Of a stretch of DNA of 64,000 bases, positions 11,094 through 22,535 are shown in pieces (positions within the stretch are counted from its first letter, which is position 1; the number at the start of each line of letters is the position of its first letter). The stretch is from Stomoxys calcitrans (taxonomy: Eukaryota > Arthropoda > Insecta > Diptera > Muscidae). Position numbers and translations under genes: made by a program. The DNA lies in assembly GCF_963082655.1 (NCBI RefSeq), contig NC_081556.1:154266059-154330058 (forward strand). Direction: 5' to 3'. The notes under the pieces are model-generated. The model did no database searches. It was not told the DNA's origin and saw only the letters and a program-made list of their open reading frames with translations.

Positions 11094-11329
11094 ATGGGTT
11101 GCCCAAAAAGTAATTGCGGATTTTTTAAAAGAAAGTAAATGTATTTTTAATAAAACTTAGAATGAACTTTAATCAAATATACTTTTATACACTTTTTTTC
11201 TAAAGCAAGCTAAAAGTAACAGCTGATAACTGACAGAAGAAAGAAAGCAATTACAGAGTCACAAGCTGTGAAAAAATTTGTCAACGCCGACTATATGAAA
11301 AATCCGCAATTACTTTTTGGGCAGCCCAA
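11094..11329 (+). mobile_element. mariner MITE, copy 1
   Basis: A short deletion derivative of the mariner at 8461. It has terminal inverted repeats (TGGGTTGCCCAAAAAGTAAT ... complement), about 95 bp shared with the transposase 3' end, then about 140 bp that includes 'acagctgataactgacag' and 'aatttgtcaacgccgac' from the 5' untranslated side. The right end is followed by TA. It lies in the grh intron 0.5 kb before the exon at 11825. Confidence 0.88.
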
Positions 11330-11824
11330 TATTTGAGTCTTTTGAGCGTAAGGATGGAAAGCAAATTTGAAAACATCTTTTAACGATTTTTTTTTTTGTG
11401 TAAGCGTATTTCCTTGATCAAAATTAAGATTTATTAGGCGTTCTTTTGTGGGAACCTTTGGCTACATCAACAATGACCTTTTTTGCAAATTTTAACGAAT
11501 GATTCCATAAAATTTCGTTTTCTGTTTAAAATTACCCTTGTATTTTTAGCTTCAAATCAGGACACAAGTTTATAATTGGCTGACATTAAAAAAAGTATTT
11601 ATTGAAAAATTGGTTTTAAAGTATTATTTAAAAAAATTATGAGTTTTTGTAAAATTGTTTGTTTAAAAAATATTTTTGAATCGTAGTACCAAAAAAAAAT
11701 TTTTTTTTTTTAATTGAAATACACCTTCAAATACAGTACATCATAGAAGAAATTCTACTCAAAACAAAAAAACAACAAACAGCATCATCAATATTTGTTT
11801 TTCTCTCATTCTTCTCAATTACAG
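11330..11824. other. end of the large grh intron
   Basis: AT-rich sequence with many homopolymers. The 3' splice site is TTCTCAATTACAG at 11812-11824. No other feature seen. Confidence 0.6.
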
Positions 11825-11889
11825 ATTGAAAATAAATATAAAATCTCAACAACGAGTATAAATAATATATATCGAACAAATAAAAAGGG
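11825..11889 (+). CDS. grh: grainyhead exon: dimerisation domain, middle
   Basis: This 65-base exon starts ATT GAA AAT AAA TAT after ACAG and reads IENKYKISTTSINNIYRTNKK, with two bases left over before the donor GG|GTAAGT. The sequence is that of the fly Grainyhead dimerisation domain, joining directly to TIGLLNA of the previous exon. Phase agrees on both sides (0 in, 2 out). It is separated from the previous exon by 5.6 kb of repeat-laden intron and from the next by 347 bp. Confidence 0.94.
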
Positions 11890-12236
11890 GTAAGTGTTTT
11901 TAACCAACAACAACAAACAGAATTAACCAAAACAACAACAATAACAACTATTAACTAAAAGCAATAATTTAGCAAAAATCTTACTAACCCATGGCCTTGG
12001 TCTAATAAAAGCTTTGTAGTTAGCCGAGATGAAGGGTAAAAAACGCATGATGTCGTCCTATCAGAAAACAAACACTGCCAACTAGGAATCAATCATCAAA
12101 ACTACACCACAAAATCATTTTTTTGTTTGAAACAAAGATCCCTTTCTTTTGATTTTCTTCAATTATTAAATTCTTCCGTAAAATTTTACATTAATGTTTG
12201 CCCTTTTGGTTTTGTTTCTTTGTTCTTTGCTTTTAG
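11890..12236 (+). other. grh: grh intron, 347 bp
   Basis: Runs from GTAAGT to a pyrimidine-rich CTTTGCTTTTAG. It contains CAA-rich sequence. The open frame covering 12127-12236 is intronic. Confidence 0.85.
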
Positions 12237-12363
12237 GATTACTGCGAAAATTGATGATGATATGATTTCGTATTATTGCAATGAAGACATTTTCTTATTA
12301 GAAGTCCAGCAGATCGAGGAGGAATTATACGACATAACGTTAACGGAATTGCAAAATCATTGA
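12237..12363 (+). CDS. grh: grainyhead final coding exon
   Basis: The exon completes Gly (GG|G) and reads ITAKIDDDMISYYCNEDIF, then LLEVQQIEEELYDITLTELQ, then NH and TGA at 12361-12363. This is the C-terminus of Grainyhead and the second half of the ubiquitin-like dimerisation domain. Compared with the Drosophila ending I know (TELPNQ), the last residues differ, but the rest matches almost position by position. The four exons in the window together encode about 289 residues of the roughly 1000-residue protein. Confidence 0.94.
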
Positions 12364-14740
12364 TGGCATTGTCGGTGAGAATATGGATGCCAGCCTTAAA
12401 ACCCCCGCCCCCCAAAGTCAACGGAGGATGTTCGAGAGTTCAATAATATTTATTATATTTTATGCTACATTTTAAAGTATAAACTCTACAAATACAACAA
12501 GAACAAAAACAATGAATGTATATAGCCATAAATGCAAAGGAATGGAAACGAAATGGACAAACAACAACAACAATAACCACATACTTATGCACAAATCTTA
12601 AGGTTACAATAAATATTTTATTTTTAAATTTTATTCTTTTTTAAGGAAATTATTTTTTTTTACAAGAAAACACCACACCAGCAAATAGTTTTTAAGTTGA
12701 ATGATAAAAATTACAAAAAATATATATATTTATAAACGAAACAAATAATGTCTTAAATTCAAAAAAAATGAGAAAAAAAATTAAAGAAAATTTATTTAAT
12801 TACAATAATAGCAACATTTAAATGTAATAAAAAAACAAAAATTAAAATAAATAATTTATACAAGTAAACGATGAAAAACCACAAAATTATTCATAGTAAT
12901 TACAAATATATATATTTTTTATTATTGTATTAACCGATTCTTTAAGTGCCAATAGTATCAAGAGAAATGATAAAAACCCCCACAGCTAAAAAAAAAATGA
13001 AAACGACAGAAATCTGCTTGGAAAAAAACCAACATTCAAGGACTTTATTAGAAAATGTTCTGCTTAAGGCTTTTCTAAAGCCCTAGGGATTTCTTGCAAG
13101 TAATACTCTTATCTTATATGAATATACATTTATATATATGAACAAAAAAAAGTAGTTTTTAATGAAAAAAAAAAATTGTTATTGTTTTAAAAAAAGAACT
13201 TTTATTTTAAGATTTTTTTTAACAAATGTTTTCTTGATTCAATACGATAAGATTGCATTGGATTTTTCTGCGTTACATCTTAAGTCTTTCCGAAACTTTT
13301 GTTTATTTTATTTCTTAAATAATTTTTAAAATTTTTTTCTGTGTTTTTTTTTTTTTTTGGTTTTACTTTAAATACAATAATAATATGTTTTAAAACAAGC
13401 AAGCAAAAAAAAAAATAAAATTCCTTTTAAGAAACCATACTACTTACAAAACTGACTTTGTCTTTTTCATGTTCTCTAAAAAAAAAAAGAAAGAAAAGAA
13501 ATTTTGTTGCAACATATATAAGATCTCAATTCAAAATTGAGTTTTTTTCCCAAGAAACTCACAAACACACACAAACTTATCGTTCAATTGCAAACTTACA
13601 AAAAAAGGAAGCTAAAAACGAAAACTTTTAGCAATAACAAGAAGGAAATGCAATAAAAAGGAATAAAAAAATAAAAAGTTCTTAGAAGCATGTCACCAAG
13701 CATTAAATGTTACAAAAACCACACAAAAGAGAAGAAGAACAAAAACAAAACCCCTAATTGTGATGATATGAACAAACAAACAAAATTCACAAACCACATT
13801 TTTGTATATAAAAAAGAAAATATCTTTAAATTAGCTAAGCAAAAATACTTCCATTATTTTCCTTAAACAAAAAAAAAAAAATCCTTAACTAGAATCATTC
13901 CCAACGGCTTCCTCATTTTCTTAGAAAATTTTCTTTACACCAATTTTTTTTGTAAAATTTTTTTTTAAATTGTTTTAATTTTATTTTAAATAATTTTTCT
14001 TACAAAAAACAAAAAAACCCACTCCAACATGCCCTTTAAAAATTTGTAAAAATTTCCCAACTCATCACTATATATAAATAAAATAATGATAATAACAAAT
14101 CATAAGTTAACAAAATAAAAATCTTGCCGTTAATTTATAAAGAAAATTTTATGCTATAGTATAACCTTTTTATACTTAACGAAAACCGCAACAAATCATT
14201 TACATATTAATGAAAAAAGAAAACGAAGAAAAAGCAAATAATATGATGAAATTATTTTTAAAATACTTTTTTCCGTAATCTTATTTTGTTATTTAAAAAA
14301 AATTTTTTTTTAACCTTAAAAATTTGACTTTATTTTTTAACTTCCCCAATTGTTTTTATTTAATGGAACTTTGAGAAAAAAACAAACAAACACAAAATAC
14401 TACCACATTCCGTTTTTTCGTAATAACTTAACATATTTTTAAGTTGTACCTTAATTTTAAAGAACAAATTTATTTTTTTTCTTCATATCTATATATACCA
14501 GAATTCAACTACTTCGAAGTGTTTGTATGGTTAATCACACAAAGTTAAGTTAAAGAGTAGTTGAATTAGCAAGAAAAGAGAACAAAAATAATTTTAATAC
14601 CAGAAAGAAATGAACAAAAGCATATTTTTATTATTATTATTATTATATATATTTTATTATATTTTTAAATAAACTATAGTAGAATAAATGTTTTTTTATA
14701 TAAACAAAGTAAATGAAATGATTTTTATTTATATAGGAGA
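12364..14740 (+). other. presumed grh 3' untranslated region and AT-rich downstream DNA
   Basis: There is no coding sequence. The region is extremely AT-rich with many A and T runs, and AATAAA hexamers at several places, for example near 12609, 12850 and 14669. The length fits the long 3' UTRs typical of grh, but the transcript end cannot be fixed from sequence. One isolated 'cttaagtcttt' (near 13279) repeats the intronic motif. No transposon is visible until 14750. Confidence 0.45.
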
Positions 14741-15584
14741 TATTTGAAAAGGCAATAAGTATGAACGAAAAGTAAGCTTTTATGGCCTTCAGAACCTTCA
14801 TCGGCAGATCGGTCTATATGACAGCTATATCTAAATATAGTCCGATCTGAACCATATTTACGTCAGATGTCGGGAGGCTCAAATAACCAACTGTGCCAAA
14901 TTTCAGCGAAATCGGATAAAAAGTAAAGCTTTTGTGGCCTTCAGAACCTTCATCGGGACATCGGTCTATATGGCAAATTAGTATATTAGTATATAGTCCG
15001 ATCTGAACTATATTTACGTCAGATATAGGGAGGCTCAAAATAACCAACTGTTTTAAATTTCAGTGAAATCGGGTAAAAAATAAAGCTTTTATGACCTTCA
15101 GACCCTTTATCGGGAGATCGGTTTGCTCCTCAAGCAAGTGTATTTATGAGGAGGTTGAAGTTGAAAACGATGTGGAGCACACTTTTTTCCACTGCGAGCG
15201 CTGGGTTGAAAGACGCAGCGAGTTGGAAGCAGCGATTGGCGACGTTACGCCTGAGACAATAGTCCAAAAAATGCTGGAGGACGAGAGAAAGTGGGAGGCG
15301 GTGAAGAGATATGCCGAACAAGTACTGCGCAGGAAGAAAGCTGACCTGGACGCAGCGGCGTAGAGTATAAATGCGGAGGTCTGGACGCAGACACAATGAA
15401 GACGAAATGGATAATCACCAGATATGGGGTCCACCTCGAAGTAATGCGAAAGCGGTTCCGAGGTGGAATTAACTCCCAGGGGTGTCACAGGGTGGGTTTT
15501 TAGCCGGTACCGTTGACTACGGAGCCCGGCATAAGGCGAGAGACGTACTCGTCACATGCGTAAAGCATTTTCCCATCCTGACCC

Positions 15585-15617
<33 letters not shown>

Positions 15618-15942
15618 GGGAGATCGGTCTATATGACAGCTATATCTAACTATGGTCCGATCTGAACCATATTTTCGTCAGAAGTCGGGGGGCTTAAACT
15701 AACCCACTGTTTCAAATTTCAGCAAAATCGGTTAAAAAATCAAACATTTTTGGCCTTCAGACTCTTAATCGGGAGATCGGTCTATATGGCAGCTATATCC
15801 AGATATGGTCTGATTTGGCCCATTCAATAATTTAACCATCATGCATCAAAAAGACGTATCTGTGCCAAATTTCAGCTCAATATCTACATTTTTGAAGGCT
15901 CTAGAGTGATTACAACAGACGGACGGACAGACACGCGCAGCC
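14741..15942 (-). mobile_element. Helentron/mini-me-like element, split by a LINE insertion
   Basis: Repeat units 'gatcggtctatatgacagctat' recur near 14808, 14960, 15630 and 15776, with 'tttcagcgaaatcgg' and 'ggccttcagaacctt'. It ends in 'tacaacagacggacggacagacac' (15912-15935), the reversed (GTCY)n module. The LINE at 15123-15614 sits between two units with a duplicated target, so the array existed before the insertion. Confidence 0.75.
15123..15614 (+). mobile_element. 5'-truncated R1-like LINE insertion with poly-A tail
   Basis: The insert is flanked by a perfect 14-bp target duplication ATCGGGAGATCGGT at 15109-15122 and 15615-15628. It ends in a run of 28 A (15587-15614). The + strand frame after the junction reads EVENDVEHTFFHCERW, then ELEAAIGDVTP, and stops at TAG 15361-15363. 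A C/H-containing segment of this kind is typical of the C-terminal end of R1/LOA-type LINE ORF2 proteins. About 225 bases of 3' untranslated sequence follow, then the A tail. The duplication and long tail indicate target-primed reverse transcription and a fairly recent event. Confidence 0.85.
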
Positions 15943-15985
15943 CTATTCTGACTAACAATTCCCTGGGAATTGTTATTCAGAATAG
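15943..15985. repeat. 43-bp near-perfect palindrome
   Basis: Arms 15943-15963 and 15965-15985 are inverted copies of each other at 20 of 21 positions around a single central T (15964). The inner ten bases of each arm (AACAATTCCC / GGGAATTGTT) pair perfectly. The palindrome lies directly between the (GTCY)n module of the element on its left and the LINE relic on its right. Confidence 0.85.
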
Positions 15986-16022
15986 AATTGCGTACCTATT
16001 TAATTCAATTTAGAGCTCCAGA

Positions 16023-17135
16023 GTGTTACGTGGAAGCATGCAAAGATTATCCCCATTCCCAAATCCAATGTTGATTATCGGCCGATATCAATCTTATGCT
16101 ATCTCTCTAAGATTTTCGAGAATATTCTTCATGGACAGATGTCGGTATAACTTCACCAAGAGTCCCTGTTGTCAGATAGACAGTCGGGCTTCCGTTCTGA
16201 TCATAGTTGCATTACTGCATTGATTGAAGTGGCTGAATCGATCAGAAATGACATTGATGAGAACAAAATTGGCTTTTTGGTTCTTTTGGATCACTCCAAA
16301 GCTTTCGACACGGTTGTTCACCTGAATTTGTGCATGAAACTATGGAATTTTTTTTAACTTCACATCAACGGCCACGAGTCTGATTACGTCGTATCTGAGC
16401 AATAGACGGCAGTCTGTATGCAGGGAATATATTATCTAACCCTTTGTTCGTACGTAAGGGGCTTCCCCAAGGCTCGATTATAGGTCCACTTCTTTTTTCA
16501 TTATATGCGAACACTGTCAGATTATGATGCATGCTGATGATGTGCAGATTTTTCAAAGCGGCTTTGTGAACAATGTAGACGACTGCTTAAGTAAACTTAA
16601 CGCGGACCTTCATCGCGTTTATGACTGGGCTAACATTGCGGCCGATCAGACTTATGCAAAGCTTCGTGCTTTATGGATCACACACTCTTTTACACCCATT
16701 CCATTCCTAGTTCCAGGTTTGTTATATGGTTGTGACCTTTATTCGAATTGTGATTCTTCGAGCCTTCGAAAATTTAATGTAGCTTTTAACAGCATAGTCC
16801 GTTATGTGTATGGTTTAAAAAAAGAATCAGCATGTTTCACAATATGTAGATTCTCTATTTGGACTTAGTTTCAACAGTCTTCTAAATATCAGATCATTAA
16901 TATTTTTACATAAGATTATTGTGGAAAAGAAACCCAGATATTTGTTTGAGAGACTGAGGTTTGCCCAATCTGATAGAGGAAGAAAGTTAATACCTTTTAG
17001 AAGACGGAGTCTTATCTCTAAACGACAATTTTATATTAGGAACATACGTCCTTGGAATAATCTACCACACGATATTCAATACATCAACAACACGATTACA
17101 TTTATAAAACGGCTTTTTCAATTTTTCTCATAGTT
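16023..17135 (+). pseudogene. LINE ORF2 relic (Jockey/CR1-type), reverse transcriptase
   Basis: Several + strand frames give reverse-transcriptase motifs in order: RQSGFRSDHSCITAL and FLVLLDHSKAFDTV (16175-16310), GLPQGSIIGPLLFS (16450-16500), and a decayed active site HADDVQIF (about 16528-16553, normally YADD). After an internal deletion come the C-terminal parts PGLLYGCDLYSNCDSSSLRKF (16710-16780) and RQFYIRNIRPWNNLP (17020-17075). There are multiple frameshifts and stops, for example within 16335-16480 and near 16868. No poly-A tail or target duplication is visible, so it is an old 5'-truncated and eroded copy. Confidence 0.8.
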
Positions 17136-17149
17136 TTTTTTAACTACCA

Positions 17150-17816
17150 CCATATAAAGATATAGCTGCTGTATAGATCGATTTTATGATTTAGGGCCTC
17201 GATCCTGTAAAAGGCATTTTTAATAACTGACTTCCTCGATATCCTTGCTCAATATTGTTTAAGTCGGTCCAGATTTGATTACAGCAGCCATATATCCCGA
17301 TATTAGTAACGATAAAGTTGGAATAGTACCTGAATCAGGAATTATTTCTGAGTCGAATCACATCAATTACAATAGGGTATTGTACAAATTAAGCTTTAAC
17401 CATAAATTCCATACAAATGTGTACTTTGTTTGCGAATTTCTTTTTGAGACTTAACCCATTAACAATTAATAGGTAGAAAAATACTCTTGGGATGGAGGTA
17501 TCCTAAGGAACTAGGATTGGCATAAGTACACGGCTTATATGGCAGCTATATCAAAACATGGACCGATGTGGTCCATTTACAATCCCAACCGACCTACACC
17601 GATAAGAAGTATTTGTGCAAAATTTCAAGCGGCTAGCTTTACTCTTTCGAAAGTTTGGATGGAAGGATGGACAGACAGATGGACATGGCTAGATCGACTT
17701 AACATATCATGACGATCAAGAATATATATACTTTAAGGGGTCTTAGACGAATATTTCGAGGAGTTACAAACAGAATGAAGAAATTAGTATACCCCCATCC
17801 TATGGTGGAAGGTATA
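17150..17816 (-). mobile_element. Helentron/mini-me-like element
   Basis: The right end reads 'cccccatcctatggtggaaggtataaaa', the reverse of the family's 5' end (TATACCYTCCACCATAGGATGG). Inside are 'gtttggatggaaggatggacagacagatggacatggctagatcg' (17650-17696, read as the GTCY module plus core), 'atatatatactttaagggg' and one or two array units ('tatatggcagctatatcaaaacatggaccgat'). Confidence 0.75.
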
Positions 17817-18954
17817 AAAATGCATATCCACTCATTATTGGACTTACATTCATCTTATGATTTGTTGATTTCTTTTAAGTTTTCCTAAATATTTCGCGGA
17901 TACTTGCAATTCAGCGCTCCTTACCTCTCCTATGAAAATGATTGCTATCTTTCACCTTTCATTAGTTGAATGAAAGAAAATTAAATCAATTTATGAGACA
18001 GCATGTTTCCCTCAAAAAATGTTATTTGAAAATTCAATTGTTTTAAAAATTTAATTGTTTTCTAATTATAAATGGCCATAGGTGCTGATTAACAACAGTC
18101 CAACAACTAGGTAATCCTAGTGAAAAACAGATTTTGCACAATTGAATTGAATGTAATGTGCAGCTTTAATTTGGAATTCAATGAAGTGAAATTAAAAAGC
18201 ACTTACACGACACAAAAAAACTATGCCAACAAATAGTGGTATATGTCGACCACCACCACAATCATCATCAGTTTTCAACCAAAGCTAATAATGTCCAATA
18301 ATATCCCATTGCACCGGCACTTGGTTGTCAATTGGCAACGGTCTGTCAGATATCAAAATGTTAATAAATCAACAAATATTTAATAACAAAAATTATCAAC
18401 TTTCCAGGGAATTTCTTTGGCCTTTGGAATTTCTTAAAAAATTCTTGCGAATGCATGATTGATGATTGGATTTCGCTATACGTTTTTTAATGAATTCCCT
18501 TGGATTGCCGTTTTGCTCCAAAATTGAAGCGTTCTCAAGTCATTAAAAGAATTGGGAAGTTCAGAGTCATATTCGTATTGGTCAGGCAACTTGCAACGGC
18601 ACAGTGTTATGATAAGAAGTTTTTTAGTCACTTTGGACTTTAATTATCAAAGTGAGTCTAAACAAATAAAATTTTATAAAATCAGTTTCATGGTATTTTT
18701 GCCTTTTGTCCTAAGAGAAATGGGCTATTTTAACTTTATAAAATACTGGCCTACCCGGGCTACCCTTCTTTTACTTTAAATGGAGCAAAATTTTCCTTTG
18801 AATATTTATTTTCGACAATCGAAAATAGTATATCGCTTGACTAAAGGTTTAACAATATAAGTGCCTTTATCTGAATCCCATATGATCTTTATTGGTCAAC
18901 GAATTTAAGTTTGGATGTAAGTGTACTCCATTCTTAAAAGACTTAATTTCTGCC
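17817..18954. other. intergenic DNA, nothing recognised
   Basis: AT-rich non-coding sequence. The open frame at 18552-18779 has no known domain and no codon signature, and I do not call it a gene. Confidence 0.4.
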
Positions 18955-19837
18955 CGATATTCTCATGATGTCTGATTTAGGGATGTTTTCGGCCCTGACA
19001 CTTGGCCCTGAAAAAATATCAGCATTGTGCTATTCTCTTAAATACCATTTATTTAAACCCCATATTGTCATTAGTTTAAGGGGAGTTTACAGGATGAGGC
19101 ATCCCCCAAACACATGGCTCCAAAATTGTTTATCAAATTCGTTTTCTAATCTCAAATACCTTTCATTTAAGCCACATATTGGCATGGTCGAACAATTTTT
19201 ACCCTGTTTTGGGGTATACCAAATACTTTTATTTGAGCCCCATATTGCGATGTTCAATAAAAAATGCTGTTTGTGGGGTATTTTGGGAAAAGTGCTCTAC
19301 CCCTTTTCCCAAAGAAAATTGGCCCCGAGAGTGGGTATCAATTCTTGCTCTACCCACCAATACCTTTCATTTAAGCCCCACATTGTCATGGTCGGTAAAT
19401 ATGCCCAATTTAGGGGTGTTTTGGGGAGTGGGGTCGTCCCCTAGACACTAAGCCCTGAAAATATATCAGCAACGTGCTCTATTCCCATTGGCCTCAAAAT
19501 TGGATATCAAATTCCTTTTCTAATCTCAAATACCATTCATTTAAATCCTTTATTGCAAAAGCCAGCAAATATGTCCAGTTTGGGGTATGGGCCCTAAAAA
19601 CAATGATTATCGAGCTCCACTGTCTTGACTGCCCACTGTCCTATTTGGGGGTTGTTATGATGGTGGGACGTCACCTAGACAGTTGGTCCCGAATATTGAT
19701 ATCAAATTCATGGTCTACTCCCAAATACCTTTCATTGGAGCCTCATTTTTTCATAGCCGGCGAACATGACCTTTTTGGGGGGTGTTTTGGTGACTTGGCC
19801 CTGAAAATGTATATCAGATTCGTATTCTATTCGTAAA
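18955..19837 (-). mobile_element. family B (Helitron-like) repeat, reverse orientation
   Basis: Repeated phrases 'caaataccttt(c)atttgagccccatattg', 'ttaggggtgttttggggagtgg' and 'cctagacacttggccctgaaaatatatcag' recur about every 150-200 bases. They are the reverse of 'gggactcaaatgaaaggtatt' at 42.7-43.5 kb and 52.6-53.3 kb. No ends are visible in this copy. The open frames here (18965-19444, 19474-19836) are repeat sequence. Confidence 0.65.
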
Positions 19838-19876
19838 AATCTAAGACGATCTAGTAGCCATGTCCGTCCGTCCGTT
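19838..19876 (+). repeat. mini-me core and GTCC run at a mariner junction
   Basis: 'aatctaagacgatctag' then 'ccatgtccgtccgtccgtt' is the core plus (GTCY)n module without the rest of its element. The mariner relic begins immediately after the last GTCC. Confidence 0.7.
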
Positions 19877-20814
19877 AGAGGCGATGTCTGAAAGCTCGCA
19901 TTGTCGTGGTGAAGAGTGATCAGTCTTCGGCGGTTGGTTTTCCTGATTTCTTGAAAGACAACTGGCAAACAAATTGTTGTGTACCACTCAGAATTGACTG
20001 ATCTGCGTTGTGCTAGGGGTACGTTTGCGACATGTCCAGTTTTTCCGAAAAACCAAGCGATCATTTGTTTGGAAGTTCAAGCAAATTTTGTTGGATTTGG
20101 CTTATTTTGAGACACCCTTACAGTTAACTGCTGTATACTTTCGGGCTCGTACGAGTTAATCCATGATTCATCACCTGTCACGATGTCAAAGATGTGTTTT
20201 GAAACACCGCGATCGTAATTTTGGAATATTTCCTTTGACAAATCGACACGAGCTTTTTTTTAGGCTAGTGACAAATAATGTGGGATCCAACAAACAAATT
20301 TTTTGTACGGTCAAATGTTCATGCAGTACTTATTGTATACTGGTCTTACTAATGCCTAAGATTGTCTCAATCTCACGATAGGTCACATGACGATCTTGCA
20401 ATACCAGATGTCGCACAGCATCAATGGTTTTGGAACAACAACTGATTTTGGACGACCTGCACGAAATTTGTCTTGAACTGAACTACGAGCTCGGTTGAAT
20501 TCTCCCTACCATCGATTAACACTGGTCCTTGATGAAGCTTCATCGCCAAAATTTTAATTAAGTTCATCGATACACTGTTGTTGAGTTAGTCCACGTCGAA
20601 AGTTGTAAAAAATAGTCCCAAGAAAATGTTCACGATTTAATTCCATTTTTTGAGCGATATGAATCTTTTAAGTTACTGTAAACAACACAAATGGCGCTCG
20701 TATGTCAAAACGTTCTGAGTACATATAACCTCAAAAATGTCAAGCTTTACGATAGAGCCGTCGTTGCTACAGAAAGGTTTTCCAATCCCGAAATATAAAA
20801 GGCAACCCTCGTAT
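19870..20814 (-). pseudogene. second mariner family: transposase relic, 3' truncated
   Basis: On the - strand the element starts with TACGAGGGTTGCC (20802-20814), then 150 bp of leader. An ATG at 20645-20643 opens MELNREHFLGTIFYNFRRGL. Two early in-frame stops follow. Further on are an HTH segment DRHVTYREIETILGISKTS (near 20385), then frameshifts, then MIAWFFGKTGHVANVPL and ITLHHDNASFQTS (near 19890). The third catalytic region (YSPDLAP...) is absent because the copy ends at the GTCC run at 19868-19876. It is a mariner/Tc1-superfamily element distinct from the one at 8461 and is not functional. Confidence 0.82.
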
Positions 20815-21403
20815 CAGACTATATCTTGATATAGCCCCCAAATAAACCGATCCCCCAATTTTAGCTTTAGTCCCATAAAAGCTACATTTATTTTCTGAAA
20901 TTTGAGACAGTGAGTTGGCTTAGATCGGTCTAGATTTGGATAAAGCTGCCATATAATTCGATCTTTAGTTTTAACGTCTTGGGCCCATAAAAGGCACATT
21001 TTTCCCCGATTTCGCTGAAAATGAGGACAGTGAGTTGTGTTAGGCCCCTCGATATCCTTCTTGAAGATGGCCCAGATCGTTCTAGAATTGGATATAGCAA
21101 CCATACAGAACGATCTCTCGATTTAAGGTCTTGGCCCTATAAAACGCGCATTTGTTATACGATTTCGCAGAAAATATGACACAGTGACTTATGTCCAGTT
21201 TTTCAACAACCGTGTCCTTTATGGTTCATATCGTTCTTTGTTTGGTAATGGCTGTCGAAAAGACCAATATTGAACCAAAATTGAACAGTGACTTGTTTAT
21301 TTATATTAATTAGACCACTTAATGTACGTGCCGAATTTTGGCGTATATTTGGATAAAGTCGGACTATATTTCGTATGGTTATTGGTAGAAGAATAGCTTG
21401 AAG
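20815..21403 (+). mobile_element. Helentron/mini-me-like array, worn
   Basis: Array units 'gatatagcccccaaataaaccgatc', 'gataaagctgccatataattcgatc' and 'gatatagcaaccatacagaacgatc' occur at about 20827, 20937 and 21090, with 'gatttcgctgaaaatgaggacagtgagtt'. No leader or 3' hairpin is visible. It abuts the mariner relic. Confidence 0.65.
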
Positions 21404-21499
21404 AACTGAAAATTATTTTCTGAAGTTCTCGCCAGTATTCGAACACAAGCGCATAGCGTCACAGGCGTACATGCAAACCTCTGCTCTATGGTGGCCTCT
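21404..21499 (-). mobile_element. tRNA-derived SINE, head fragment
   Basis: On the - strand this reads 'taGAGGCCACCATAGAGCAGAGG', then the B-box-like 'gtTCGAATACTGGCGAGAAC'. Only the tRNA-like head of the SINE family remains. Confidence 0.6.
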
Positions 21500-22535
21500 A
21501 CCACATTCGTCATATATTTGATATATTATATGTGCCACTATATTCATCAAACAATTCTTCTACCAATAACACTGTGAATTTTGTGTTTTCTCAATGGAAG
21601 TTGCTTCTTTTCCACCCTGTGAATTGGAATGGTAATTTTCATACATGCACGTATGCAAGTACTTGCATAGTACAAGTGTACATATGTCGCCGCTATTCAT
21701 GTATAACACATATGCTTTCATACACTCGTTCGTATGTATGGAAGTACGAACACATGTCTGTCTGCATGTACATTAAAAGTTTAAATTTTAAACATTGTTT
21801 GTGGTGCTTCTTGCAGAATCCACAGTAATTGCAACGATAAACACATACAATTATCTGCAAAGTCAACTGCACAGACAAAAAGAAAAAAAAATTAACAGAT
21901 AAAAACTCTTGTTGCTGTTGTTAACGCTCCAGCTACCGCCGTTGTCTTGTGATATTTTTGTTTTGTTTTGGTTTTTGTTGCCTTTGTCGTTGTCGTTGTC
22001 GTCACATTAAATACGCGACTTTAGTTCAAAACTTCCAACAATTCGTTATAAAAATCTTCGAAAGATCATTAATAAAACATTATGGGAATGATGATGCTGT
22101 TGCTGCATGGTGTTGCTGCTACATCCAGCCATCCATCCATCCACCCATTCAACCACTATAGAGGATGCGACTACCTCTGCCATGGTATCGGCATTATAAG
22201 TTAGTATTCAGTAAACCCACCATTCAACGACAAATGAACGAAGCGTATGAGTGATACGAAGTGATGGAGATTCACGAAAAAAAAATCAGAACAAAAACAA
22301 CAACAATACCACTAAGCAGAAAATACAACAAAACATTCAATCATAATTTAGTATGTGTTTGTTTTTAGTACCACTGGATCACTCATTCACTGAGCAACCC
22401 ACCAAAACACACATAACAAACACACTTACAAATCTATATACACTACTTTAATAGAGTTGCCAAGTTCATGTTATTTCAAAAGTTAAAACAAGCGAAATAA
22501 TAAATATATAAAATGAAATAAAATAAGAAAATATT
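21500..22535. other. intergenic DNA with an 18-bp palindrome; no gene seen
   Basis: The region is non-coding. A perfect palindrome TATGCAAGTACTTGCATA lies at 21652-21669, in a stretch of short alternating 'gtac/atg' words. Runs of 'gttgtcgttgtcgtt' and 'atccatccatcca' are simple repeats. Confidence 0.45.

Noticed and set aside
12127..12236. 5' extension of the last grh exon as a separate small gene
   Set aside because: This part is intron, ending in CTTTTAG at 12236; it has no family similarity, and the exon joins in phase with 11889.
15091..15363. 90-codon gene starting at 15091
   Set aside because: The first codons come from the target repeat; the real coding part begins after the insertion point at 15123 and is the end of a truncated LINE ORF.
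18965..19836. Open frames of 90-159 codons in a row
   Set aside because: They translate family B repeat units in several frames and share no domain.
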